From Granulosicoccus sp947495035 (GTDB lineage Bacteria > Pseudomonadota > Gammaproteobacteria > Granulosicoccales > Granulosicoccaceae), in the NCBI RefSeq assembly GCF_050589605.1, contig NZ_JBNGOO010000016.1: 64,000 bases of DNA; one strand, given 5' to 3'. Below are positions 15,520 to 23,545 of the stretch, in pieces. The notes under the pieces were generated by a model, which did no database searches, was not told the origin of the DNA, and saw only the letters and a program-made list of their open reading frames with translations. The first letter of the stretch is position 1; every line of letters starts with the position of its first letter. A program made the position numbers and the translations under genes.

Positions 15520-17145
15520 ATGACAGGAAATTCGAGCCGTTCACTGAAGCGGCGAGTATTCTTCAAACGCTCATTGGCCTCCCTGGCATTGGGTGCCGCG
15601 ATAGGTCTGGGTGGTCTGGCGGAAGCCAGGACACCGGACAACATGCTGGTCATTGCGCACCGCATCGATGACATCACCACGCTCGACCCGGCTCAGTCCT
15701 TCGAATTCGCCGGTAGTGACGTCATCATGAATGTCTACCGCAAGCTGGTCAATTTCGACCCGCTGAATCTTGAAGCCGGATTCCAGCCCGATCTTGCCGA
15801 GAGCTGGGAGGTATCCGAAGACGGACTGTCGATCACGTTCACCATGCGAGAAGGCGTGACCTTCCACTCAGGCAATCCGGTCACGGCGGAAGACGCAGCT
15901 TTCTCCCTGCAGCGCGCGGTCAAGCTCAACAAGACTCCCTCGTTCATCCTTACGCAATTCGGTTTCACTCCCGAGAACGTCGAGGAAACCATCGTGGCCG
16001 ACGGCAACACGCTGACCATCACCACCGACAAGAAATACGCGACTTCCTTCATACTGAACTGTCTGACAGCCACGATCGGCGGTATCGTGGACAAGACGCT
16101 GGTCCTGGAAAACGAGCAGGATGGCGATCTGGGAAATGCCTGGCTGGCAACCAATTCGGCGGGCTCCGGAGCCTACGAGATCGTCAGCTGGAAGCCGTCC
16201 GAGTCCTATACCCTGGCTGCCAATCCTGATTTCTATCTGGGTGCGCCAAGCATGAAGCGCGTTATCGTCCAGCACATTCAGGAGTCGGCCACACAGCGCC
16301 TGCTGCTCGAGAAAGGGGACGTTGACATCGCTCGCAATCTGAATCCCGAAGATATCGCCGGACTGGAAGGGCAGGAGAATCTCGCCGTCGACACGGACCA
16401 GAAGGGAAACCTGATGTACGTCTCCTTCAATCAGAAGCACCCGCAACTGTCGAATCCCAAGGTGGTGGAAGCGCTGAAATACCTGATTGACTACAAGGGC
16501 ATGGAAGGCAGTTTTCTGAAGGGTCAGTGGCGTGAACACCAGAGTTTTCTGCCGGCAGGTTATCTGGGCGCCATCGACGACAAGCCGTACAGTTACAACC
16601 TCGAGAAAGCGAAGGAGCTGCTGGCAGAGGCAGGTGTCGAGAATCTCGAGTTCGAAGCAGGTGTCCGCGAAGCGCAGGAACGAATCGAAATCGCCCAGTC
16701 ATTGCAGAACACCTTTGCGCAGGCCGGTGTCACGATGAACATCACGATCGGTACGGGCAAGCAGATTCTGACCCGTTATCGGGCGCGCGAACTGGACATG
16801 TATCTGGGTGCCTGGGGACCGGACTATCCCGATCCACAGACCAATGCGGGTACGTTCGCGTTCAATCCCGACAACTCCGATGAAGCCCAGGCCACCGGTC
16901 TGCTGGCCTATCGAAATGCCTGGGATCCGGGCCCGCTGACGGCAGCTGTTGAAGCCGCTGTCATCGAGGGTGATACCGACAAGCGTCGCGAGATGTATGA
17001 ACAGATGCAGCGTGACTTTCAGGCGGTGGCACCCTTCGGCATCATGTTCCAGAAAACGGAACAGACTGCACGGCAGGCCTCCGTCAAGGATTTCACCATC
17101 GGTGGGGCTGTGACGGCCACGGCGTACTGGCCGGTCACCAAGTAA
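15520..17145 (+). CDS. Peptide ABC transporter substrate-binding protein (family 5)
   Basis: A 541-residue DppA/OppA-type binding protein. The N-terminus has a twin-arginine-like RRVFFKRS followed by a hydrophobic stretch SLALGAAIGLGGLAEA, so export may be by the Tat route. Family signatures include DLAESWEVSEDGLSITFTMR and VTAEDAAFSLQRAV. A good AGGAG lies about 10 bases before the ATG. It captures peptides in the periplasm for the permeases encoded next. Confidence 0.92.
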   Translation: MTGNSSRSLKRRVFFKRSLASLALGAAIGLGGLAEARTPDNMLVIAHRIDDITTLDPAQSFEFAGSDVIMNVYRKLVNFDPLNLEAGFQPDLAESWEVSEDGLSITFTMREGVTFHSGNPVTAEDAAFSLQRAVKLNKTPSFILTQFGFTPENVEETIVADGNTLTITTDKKYATSFILNCLTATIGGIVDKTLVLENEQDGDLGNAWLATNSAGSGAYEIVSWKPSESYTLAANPDFYLGAPSMKRVIVQHIQESATQRLLLEKGDVDIARNLNPEDIAGLEGQENLAVDTDQKGNLMYVSFNQKHPQLSNPKVVEALKYLIDYKGMEGSFLKGQWREHQSFLPAGYLGAIDDKPYSYNLEKAKELLAEAGVENLEFEAGVREAQERIEIAQSLQNTFAQAGVTMNITIGTGKQILTRYRARELDMYLGAWGPDYPDPQTNAGTFAFNPDNSDEAQATGLLAYRNAWDPGPLTAAVEAAVIEGDTDKRREMYEQMQRDFQAVAPFGIMFQKTEQTARQASVKDFTIGGAVTATAYWPVTK

Positions 17146-17203
17146 TATTGCTTATGTGGATCAACCGCAGGTTGTCGCATCGCGCGACGAGGACAACGCG
17201 CCG

Positions 17204-18292
17204 ATGAGTCAACCGGCGGCCGATCCATCGGCAACGCTGGCACATCGTCCACCACGTTCCCTGTGGTGGGCGAAGGCCGGCATCAGTGTGCTGCGCACAC
17301 TGGGCATGATCGTCGTGACCATGCTGGGCCTGCTGTTCGTCACCTTCATCATCGGCCGAGTGATGCCCATCGATCCGGTCATCTCGGTTGTGGGGGAGCG
17401 GGCCAGCAAGGAGGTATACGATGCCGCCTTCATCAGCATGGGCCTGGACAAGCCGCTGCTGGTTCAGTTTCTGGTCTATCTCGGCGATGTCATTCAGGGG
17501 GATTTCGGGCAATCGCTGCTCAACTCGCGACCCGTCATCGACGATATCAAGCGCGTCTTCCCGGCCACGCTGGAGCTGGCCACGCTGGGCACTCTGGTTG
17601 GCGTGTTCATCGGCGTGCCGCTGGGTGTGATCAGTGCGGTCAAGCGCGATTCCTGGATCGATCAGATCACTCGGGTCATTGCTCTCGTCGGCTATTCGAT
17701 GCCCATCTTCTGGCTCGGACTGGTCGGTTTGCTGGTGTTCTATGGCGTGCTGGGCTGGGTGGGTGGTCCGGGCAGGGTAGGCATCTTCTACGTGGATGTC
17801 GTGCCGGTGGTGACCGGCATGATTCTGGTGGACAGTGCTCTGGATGGCCAATGGGACGTGTTTCGCGATGCGCTGAGCCATATCGTCCTGCCAGCCGGAA
17901 TTCTGGGATATTACAGCCTTGCCTACATCAGTCGCATGACGCGTTCGTTCATGCTGGAACAGCTCGGATCCGAGTACATCACCACGGCGCGCGTCAAGGG
18001 ACTTTCGGAGTGGACCGTCATCACCCGGCATGCCTTCGGCAACATCAAGGTGCAGCTGATCACGGTGATAGCCCTGAGTTACGCCAGTCTGCTGGAAGGC
18101 TCGGTTCTCACCGAGATCATCTTTGCCTGGCCGGGCATCGGCAGTTACATCACGACAGCACTGTTGTCAGCTGACATGAACGCGGTTCTGGGCGGCACGG
18201 TCGTCATCGGTCTGGTCTTCGTCTGTCTCAATGTCTTTTCCGATTTGCTGTATGCCTTCTTTGATCCTCGGGCCCGGGACAATGCCTCGTGA
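17204..18292 (+). CDS. Peptide ABC transporter permease, DppB-like
   Basis: A 362-residue BPD_transp_1 permease with about six membrane segments. The first is RTLGMIVVTMLGLLFVTFII, followed by DFGQSLLNSRPV, which is typical of DppB/OppB. The EAA-type loop is EYITTARVKGLSEWTVITRH. The ATG at 17204 has GAGGA about 10 bases upstream; an in-frame GTG at 17156 would add 16 residues. The gene end overlaps dppC as GTGA. Confidence 0.9.
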   Translation: MSQPAADPSATLAHRPPRSLWWAKAGISVLRTLGMIVVTMLGLLFVTFIIGRVMPIDPVISVVGERASKEVYDAAFISMGLDKPLLVQFLVYLGDVIQGDFGQSLLNSRPVIDDIKRVFPATLELATLGTLVGVFIGVPLGVISAVKRDSWIDQITRVIALVGYSMPIFWLGLVGLLVFYGVLGWVGGPGRVGIFYVDVVPVVTGMILVDSALDGQWDVFRDALSHIVLPAGILGYYSLAYISRMTRSFMLEQLGSEYITTARVKGLSEWTVITRHAFGNIKVQLITVIALSYASLLEGSVLTEIIFAWPGIGSYITTALLSADMNAVLGGTVVIGLVFVCLNVFSDLLYAFFDPRARDNAS

Positions 18293-19197
18293 GTAGTCTC
18301 AGAACGTGGCTCAACAGCGAAAGCCCCGAGTCGAGAATGCAGGCTCGGGCAGCAGCCATCTACCATGGCTGGCTGGAGTTTCGTACCAACCGATTGGCGC
18401 TGCTGGGCCTGTGGATTCTGATTCTTCTGGTACTCATTGCCATCTTCGCGCCGTGGCTCAGCCCGCATGACCCCTTCGAACAGAATCTTGCCAATCGCTT
18501 GCTGCCGCTGGGCACCGAGGGTCATCTGCTGGGCACCGATTCACTGGGTCGGGATATTCTCAGCCGCCTGATTCATGGTTCACGCATCACGCTGTACATC
18601 GTGGGACTGGTGGCCTTGATCGCGCCGGTGCTGGGTCTGTTCATCGGTACCGTGGCCGGTTATCTCGGTGGATGGACAGACACCGTGCTGATGCGCTTCA
18701 CCGATATCTTTCTGGCCTTTCCCAGACTGGTTCTGGCGCTGGCATTCGTGGCGGCTCTGGGTGCTGGTATCGAAAATGCCGTACTCGCCATCGCACTGAC
18801 TGCCTGGCCACCTTATGCACGCATTGCGCGTGCCGAGACATTGAGCATTCGACGCTCCGACTACATCAGCGCAGTGAAACTGCAAGGCGCGGGCGCCTTG
18901 CGGATCATCACCCGACATATCTGGCCGCTGTGCATTGCATCGCTGGTGGTACGGATCACACTGGACATGGCGGGCATCATTCTGGCAGCAGCCGGTCTCG
19001 GATTTCTTGGACTGGGCGCTCGCCCCCCATCACCGGAGTGGGGCGCCATGATCGCCGAGGGCCGACGCTTCATACTCGACTACTGGTGGGTGGCCACGAT
19101 CCCCGGCATTGCCATCTTCATCGTCAGTCTGGCGTTCAATCTGCTGGGCGACGGCTTGCGTGATCTGCTGGATCCCAAGAGTGGTGGTAGCTCATGA
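18289..19197 (+). CDS. Peptide ABC transporter permease, DppC-like
   Basis: A 302-residue second permease with the DppC-type N-terminal helix (NRLALLGLWILILLVLIAIF), LGTDSLGRDILSRLIHGSR and the EAA-like loop SDYISAVKLQGAG. GLGARPPSPEWGAMI near the end is a strong family marker. It starts with GTG inside the overlap with dppB and ends in an ATGA overlap with dppD, so the permease and ATPase genes are translationally coupled. Confidence 0.92.
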   Translation: MSSLRTWLNSESPESRMQARAAAIYHGWLEFRTNRLALLGLWILILLVLIAIFAPWLSPHDPFEQNLANRLLPLGTEGHLLGTDSLGRDILSRLIHGSRITLYIVGLVALIAPVLGLFIGTVAGYLGGWTDTVLMRFTDIFLAFPRLVLALAFVAALGAGIENAVLAIALTAWPPYARIARAETLSIRRSDYISAVKLQGAGALRIITRHIWPLCIASLVVRITLDMAGIILAAAGLGFLGLGARPPSPEWGAMIAEGRRFILDYWWVATIPGIAIFIVSLAFNLLGDGLRDLLDPKSGGSS

Positions 19198-20045
19198 ATC
19201 TGCTGGAAGTGGAAGATCTGAAGGTCTCATTCCCGACGCGGACCGGCGTGTTCGAGGCCGTCCGGGGCGTGTCGTTCTCGCTGGGACAGGAACGGCTCGG
19301 CATTGTAGGTGAGTCCGGTTCCGGAAAGTCCCTGACCGGACGCGCCATCCTGCGCCTCATACGACCACCGGGTCGGGTTTCCGCCGGGCGCATGGCACTG
19401 GGTGACGAGGATCTGCTGGCAAAGAGCGACAGGCAGATGCGCGAAGTTCGTGGACAGCGTATTTCCATGGTGATGCAGGACCCGAAGTTCTCGCTGAACC
19501 CGGTCATGACGGTCGGGGAACAGATCATGGAAGCCTATGCGCAGAGCCGCCGTGGCAATCGACGGGAGCGTCGGCAGAAGACCATCGAGATGCTGGAAGC
19601 GGTTGCGATCCGTGACCCGGAGCGCGTGTTCAAGGCCTATCCGCATGAACTGTCGGGCGGCATGGGGCAGCGCATCATGATCGCCATGATGCTGATTCCG
19701 AACCCGAGCATTCTCATTGCCGATGAGCCGACCTCGGCGCTGGACGTAACCGTGCAGATGCAAGTCCTCAACATCATGGACAAGCTCGTATCCGAACGCG
19801 GCATGGGTCTGATCTTCATCAGTCATGATCTGAACCTCGTGTCATCGTTTTGCGATCGTGTTCTGATCATGTATGCCGGACGTGTTGTGGAATCGTGTCG
19901 TGCCGACGAGTTGTATCAGGCAAGGCATCCCTACACTCAAGGTCTGCTCGAGTCCATGCCCCGGCTGGATGCGCCCAGTGAGCGTTTGTCGGTGCTCGAA
20001 CGGGATCCGGCGTGGCGAGAGACTGATCCGGATCAAGGCTCATGA
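19194..20045 (+). CDS. Peptide ABC transporter ATPase, DppD-like
   Basis: A 283-residue ATPase. Walker A GESGSGKS is at about 39-46, the signature is LSGGMGQRIMIAMML, and Walker B ILIADEPTSALD and the switch FISHDLNLV follow. The C-terminus ends with the oligopeptide-transporter motif HPYTQGLLESMP, which helps separate DppD/OppD from other ABC ATPases. It overlaps dppC by 4 bases, and its stop overlaps a 25-codon reading frame that leads into dppF. Confidence 0.92.
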   Translation: MNLLEVEDLKVSFPTRTGVFEAVRGVSFSLGQERLGIVGESGSGKSLTGRAILRLIRPPGRVSAGRMALGDEDLLAKSDRQMREVRGQRISMVMQDPKFSLNPVMTVGEQIMEAYAQSRRGNRRERRQKTIEMLEAVAIRDPERVFKAYPHELSGGMGQRIMIAMMLIPNPSILIADEPTSALDVTVQMQVLNIMDKLVSERGMGLIFISHDLNLVSSFCDRVLIMYAGRVVESCRADELYQARHPYTQGLLESMPRLDAPSERLSVLERDPAWRETDPDQGS

Positions 20046-20119
20046 CTGATCTTTCCAACCCGGTACCGTCCGGGCTTTCCCTGGAGGCGTTTACCGTGCC
20101 GACGGCTTTCATTTCATGA
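20042..20119 (+). CDS. 25-codon coupling reading frame between dppD and dppF
   Basis: An ATG at 20042 overlaps the dppD stop as ATGA and opens a 25-codon frame. Its TGA at 20117-20119 again overlaps the ATG of dppF as ATGA. No Shine-Dalgarno sequence is obvious in front of dppF, so ribosomes terminating on this frame could re-initiate there. The peptide has no recognisable domain. It may be purely a coupling leader, or a remnant of the dppF N-terminus. Confidence 0.4.
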   Translation: MTDLSNPVPSGLSLEAFTVPTAFIS

Positions 20120-20892
20120 AGCAGGGTATCGTTGTCGAAGGGCTTGACGTCTGGTTCGGTGAACATGCCGATCGAGTTCAGGCCGTCAGGGATGTCAGTC
20201 TTCAAGTGCCGGCCGGAGAGTCCGTGGGTCTGGTGGGGGAGAGTGGTTCGGGCAAGTCCACGATTCTGCGAGCATTGACAGGACTGGTCAGCTCCTGGTC
20301 CGGTCACATGGAAGTGGATGGCGAAACGCTCGGCAAGCGCCGAACCCGCGCCTTCTACGACAAGGTGCAGATGGTCTTTCAGGACCCCTATGCCTCATTG
20401 CATCCACGTCATTCCGTTGATCAGGTTCTCAGCGAGACACTGGCCCTGCACAAGCTCGGTGATGTCGATCGGCGTATCGTCAACCTGCTCGAGGATGTCG
20501 GTCTGGGTCGGCAGTTCCGCTTTCGCTACCCGCATCAGCTGTCCGGGGGGCAGCGACAACGAGTGGCGATAGCCAGGGCGCTGGCGGCAGAGCCGGCCAT
20601 TCTGCTGCTGGACGAGCCGACGTCGGCGCTGGATGTCTCGGTACAGGCGGAGATTCTCAATCTGTTGAGTGATCTGCGAGAGCAGCGTCAACTGACGTAT
20701 CTGATGGTGTCGCACAATCTGGCCGTCGTGGCCCACCTGTGCGAGTCGATTGCCGTCATGCAGAACGGGCGTCTGGTGGAAAACCTGAGTGTGCAGGATC
20801 TGCGTGCGATGCGGGCCAGCGAGCCGTATACGCAGCAACTGCTGAAGAGTTCACTGGGCTATGTCCGTTCAGACACCCCGGCTGACGACTGA
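20116..20892 (+). CDS. Peptide ABC transporter ATPase, DppF-like
   Basis: A 258-residue ATPase with Walker A GESGSGKST, signature LSGGQRQRVAIARAL, Walker B ILLLDEPTSALD and switch YLMVSHNLAVV. It ends EPYTQQLL, a shortened form of the peptide-transporter C-terminal motif. It pairs with DppD to power the DppBC channel. A GC-rich hairpin 11 bases after the stop (20904-20910 with 20922-20928) may mark the end of the operon, although no T tract follows. Confidence 0.92.
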   Translation: MKQGIVVEGLDVWFGEHADRVQAVRDVSLQVPAGESVGLVGESGSGKSTILRALTGLVSSWSGHMEVDGETLGKRRTRAFYDKVQMVFQDPYASLHPRHSVDQVLSETLALHKLGDVDRRIVNLLEDVGLGRQFRFRYPHQLSGGQRQRVAIARALAAEPAILLLDEPTSALDVSVQAEILNLLSDLREQRQLTYLMVSHNLAVVAHLCESIAVMQNGRLVENLSVQDLRAMRASEPYTQQLLKSSLGYVRSDTPADD

Positions 20893-20903
20893 GAGCCGAT
20901 GTC

Positions 20904-20928
20904 AGCCGGGTTGCTGTCAAGCCCGGCT
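20904..20928. other. GC-rich inverted repeat between convergent genes
   Basis: AGCCGGG at 20904-20910 pairs perfectly with CCCGGCT at 20922-20928 across an 11-base loop. It lies between the ends of dppF (plus) and the DUF1499 gene (minus) and could be a bidirectional transcription barrier. Neither strand shows a clear T run. Confidence 0.45.
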
Positions 20929-20931
20929 AGT

Positions 20932-21663
20932 TCAGAATGCCTCGATGAAGGCTCTGATACGCGCTGCATTGACGCCTCTGTCACTGCGCCCGATGCGTGA
21001 CACGCTGCGTATGTCGACCCGGCTTGCGCCATCTTCAGGTGTCACGACGACAACGACATCGTCGGCGAATTGGAATACCGGGGTGCGTGCGGTCGCTTCG
21101 AATCGCAGATTGTCGTCATCCTGTGACACGATTTCCCATTTCATGGAGTGCGCAACGTCAAGCGCTCGGGCGAACGCGGCCTCGGCGGTTGATTGCGATT
21201 GTATGGGGGCGATATCCGGATAGGCGGATTGCTGTTGTGCTGCTATCTCCGGTCCGCCATGGACAAGGGTGTTGCGCGCGCCTTCTCGGCTGTCATCCAG
21301 TACCAGGAACCGGGGCGGGTTGTCGGTATCGGTCGTGATGTCATGGATGGGAGGTACAGGCGCCGGTGGTGAGATGCGGTCTTTCAACGTCGGGTAGAGC
21401 AAGGCCAGACCGAGAATGCACGCCAGACCGGTCTTGACGATACCCGCAGAGTTTCGTTTTACCAGCATGAAGAGCAGGCCGGCCAGGCTCAGTCCGCTGA
21501 CTGCATAGGCCAGCGGAGCGGCATACTCGCGGTAGTAGCCGAAGCCGACAATGGGCTCCCAGAGACCCAGACGTGCTCCGAACATCATGATGGCGGTAGC
21601 CAGTGCGGCACATACGGCAATTATCAGTAGCAGGGTAGCTGTACGGGAAGATCTGGTGCTCAT
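20932..21663 (-). CDS. DUF1499 family membrane protein
   Basis: A 243-residue protein. Three hydrophobic segments (about 9-29, 49-66 and 77-92) precede a soluble DUF1499 domain. Its hallmarks are PPIHDITTDTDNPPRF at about 104-119 and VDIRSVSRIGRSDRGVNAARI near the end. The biochemical function of the family is unknown. It converges on dppF. An 11-bp perfect tandem repeat array lies 13-67 bases upstream of its start codon, where it would affect the leader or promoter. Confidence 0.85.
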   Translation of the reverse strand: MSTRSSRTATLLLIIAVCAALATAIMMFGARLGLWEPIVGFGYYREYAAPLAYAVSGLSLAGLLFMLVKRNSAGIVKTGLACILGLALLYPTLKDRISPPAPVPPIHDITTDTDNPPRFLVLDDSREGARNTLVHGGPEIAAQQQSAYPDIAPIQSQSTAEAAFARALDVAHSMKWEIVSQDDDNLRFEATARTPVFQFADDVVVVVTPEDGASRVDIRSVSRIGRSDRGVNAARIRAFIEAF

Positions 21664-21675
21664 GGTCTGGTGTCC

Positions 21676-21730
21676 GGGATTGAGTCGGGATTGAGTCGGG
21701 ATTGAGTCGGGATTGAGTCGGGATTGAGTC
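21676..21730. repeat. Five perfect 11-bp tandem repeats
   Basis: The unit GGGATTGAGTC occurs five times without a mismatch from 21676 to 21730. The array is in the 5' flank of the DUF1499 gene. Perfect identity suggests recent slippage-type expansion and a copy number that could vary between strains. Confidence 0.97.
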
Positions 21731-21799
21731 GCATTCTGCGACAGATGGATACCGCTGAGGTTCGACGTTCGGCGGCACAGTCATGATTGTCGGCAGTTG

Positions 21800-22408
21800 T
21801 CAGGTGCCGGGTCGAGTGAAAGCCTGACGAGCGCGTTGCACGGTCAGGCGTGCAGAGCAGCCGCTGACGTGGTCGTTGACCAGCCCCAACGCCTGCATCA
21901 GTGCGTACATGTTGGTCGGGCCAACGTAGGTCCAGCCGCGCTTTTTCAAGGCCCCGGCAAGTGCGCTTGACTCCGGCGTTGTCGGGTTGTCATTCAGCCA
22001 GCTGCAAGACATGCTGGCGGGTCGTGTGGCAGGGGCGGGCTCGTATTGCCAGAAGAAGGCAGCCAGACTGCCGTAGTCACGTTGCAGCTCCAGGGCACGG
22101 CGGGCATTGTTGATGGCCGAGCAGATCTTGCGCCGATTGCGAATGATGCCGGCATCCTGCATCAGTCTGTCGATATCAACGTCATCGAAGTCGGCAACGG
22201 CAGGAATATCGAAATCGGCAAAGGCGCGGCGCAGGGCAGCACGGCGATGCAGAATCGTGCGCCAGCTGAGCCCGGATTGAAATCCTTCAAGGCAGACCTT
22301 CTCATAGAAGGTCTGGTCGGAGTCTGTCGGAATGCCCCATTCGGTGTCGTGATAGGCCTTGTACAGGGCATCATCAGCAGGTATGGGGCAACGGTCGGTC
22401 TCGCACAT
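21800..22408 (-). CDS. tag: DNA-3-methyladenine glycosylase I
   Basis: A 202-residue base-excision repair enzyme that removes 3-methyladenine. The start CPIPADDALYKAYHDTEWG keeps the Cys-x12-His spacing of the Tag zinc site (C7 and H20), and NDHVSGC near the C-terminus supplies the other His and Cys ligands. GFQSGLSWRTIL and GWTYVGPTNMYALMQALGLVNDH are strong signatures. It is a single gene transcribed away from rplC. Confidence 0.93.
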   Translation of the reverse strand: MCETDRCPIPADDALYKAYHDTEWGIPTDSDQTFYEKVCLEGFQSGLSWRTILHRRAALRRAFADFDIPAVADFDDVDIDRLMQDAGIIRNRRKICSAINNARRALELQRDYGSLAAFFWQYEPAPATRPASMSCSWLNDNPTTPESSALAGALKKRGWTYVGPTNMYALMQALGLVNDHVSGCSARLTVQRARQAFTRPGT

Positions 22409-22673
22409 GAGCCGATGTCTCTGAAGTGAGCTGATCGAGCAGTGATATCATCCAGTATGGCGCATCCGTCAGTGATTGCCGAATTGAAACCTGTGTTCGA
22501 ATTTCACAAGTTACGTGGTCAAGCTCAAGTTTATCGACTGCATGGCCGAAAGAAGCCGGTCTGACTGCGGTTTGTCTGGTGTTTTCGCTGTGGTCAGAAG
22601 CGCCATGTACGACATTTCGTGACACCCGAATGAACAAAAACCCGTCGAAGGGGTAGCAATCGCAAGATTTGGG
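22409..22673. other. Non-coding stretch between tag and rplC
   Basis: I see no convincing gene in the roughly 480 bases between tag and rplC. The tag-proximal half should hold the minus-strand tag promoter. The right-hand half carries the candidate rplC promoter and leader described separately. Confidence 0.6.
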
Positions 22674-22682
22674 TGTTATTAT
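22674..22682 (+). promoter_or_regulatory. Candidate extended -10 promoter for the rplC unit
   Basis: TGTTATTAT at 22674-22682 matches an extended -10 (TGn followed by TATTAT). With a 17-base spacer, the -35 position at 22654-22659 is weak (TAGCAA), as tolerated by extended -10 promoters. Transcription would start near 22689, giving a leader of about 200 bases before rplC. A promoter is needed here because upstream genes run the other way and rpsJ is terminated. Confidence 0.6.
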
Positions 22683-22694
22683 GGTGCGCTAACC

Positions 22695-22727
22695 AACCCG
22701 GCGTGGATACCCCGTCGGGTTTTGTTT
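22695..22727 (+). terminator. Terminator-like hairpin in the rplC leader (candidate attenuator)
   Basis: AACCCGGCG (22695-22703) pairs with CGTCGGGTT (22713-22721), with one G-U pair, and is followed by a T-rich tract TTGTTTATT. It starts only a few bases after the predicted transcription start. A second perfect 6-bp hairpin lies at 22750-22767. In enterobacteria the S10 leader is regulated by L4-dependent attenuation; an equivalent here is inference. Confidence 0.55.
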
Positions 22728-22887
22728 ATTTCGGTTTTATTACTTCGTTCCGAGCTGCACTGCTCGGCTGCAAATCAACCTCCGATAAACAGTTCGCCGC
22801 CAAGCGTTCTGCACCACATGGGGGGATGGCAAGCGGTCCCACTGTGCGTGCTGTTCTGGGCGTGATTAGAGTGTGTGGGAGAAAACG

Positions 22888-23541
22888 ATGACTCTTGGTG
22901 TAGTTGGCCGCAAACTGGGCATGACGCGCGTATTCGATGACGCGGGCGTTTCAACGCCTGTTACGGTTATCGAAGTAGCAAAGAACCGAATCACTGCCAG
23001 GAAGACCGTCGAACGTGACGGCTATGTCAGCGTCCAGGTCACAACTGGTGACAAGAAAACCAATCAATTGAGCAAGGCAGAGGCCGGGCATTTCGCCAAG
23101 GCGGGTGTCGGTGCTGGTCGTGGTCTGTGGGAATTCCGCCTCGAAGGTGAAGAAGGCAGCGATCTCGAGGTTGGTGGTGAATTCGGTATGGAAATGTTTG
23201 AAGCCGGCCAGAAGGTCGATGTCACCGGTACCAGTATCGGTAAGGGCTTCGCAGGTGGCGTGAAGCGTCACAACTTCCAGATGCAGGACGCGACTCACGG
23301 TAACTCTCTGTCCCACCGTGCGCCAGGTTCCATTGGTCAGAACCAGACGCCGGGACGAGTGTTCAAAGGCAAGAAAATGGCAGGTCACATGGGTGCTGTG
23401 AAGCGCACTACCCAGAACCTCCAGGTAGTTCGAATCGATGAGGGTCGCGAGGTCATTCTCATCAAGGGTGCAGTGCCCGGCGCCGATGGCAGCGACGTCA
23501 TCATCAAGCCGGCCGTCAAGCAGAAGAACGCGAAGAGCTAA
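22888..23541 (+). CDS. rplC: 50S ribosomal protein L3
   Basis: A 217-residue assembly-initiating protein of the large subunit. Landmarks are GVVGRKLGMTRVF at the N-terminus and the central loop region SHRAPGSIGQNQTPGRVFKG, which reaches towards the peptidyl transferase centre and contains the Gln methylated in E. coli. The ATG at 22888 with GGGAG about 8 bases upstream is chosen over a GTG at 22873. It is the first gene of the displaced ribosomal unit, about 22.5 kb from rpsJ. Confidence 0.96.
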   Translation: MTLGVVGRKLGMTRVFDDAGVSTPVTVIEVAKNRITARKTVERDGYVSVQVTTGDKKTNQLSKAEAGHFAKAGVGAGRGLWEFRLEGEEGSDLEVGGEFGMEMFEAGQKVDVTGTSIGKGFAGGVKRHNFQMQDATHGNSLSHRAPGSIGQNQTPGRVFKGKKMAGHMGAVKRTTQNLQVVRIDEGREVILIKGAVPGADGSDVIIKPAVKQKNAKS

Positions 23542-23545
23542 GACG

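Noticed and set aside
21676..21730. Possible CRISPR array
   Set aside because: The 11-bp units are directly adjacent with no spacers, so this is a simple tandem repeat.
398..22887. Mobile element or genomic island with att sites as the cause of the operon split
   Set aside because: I found no transposase, integrase, tRNA or matching terminal repeats at either edge; the gene content looks like ordinary chromosome.
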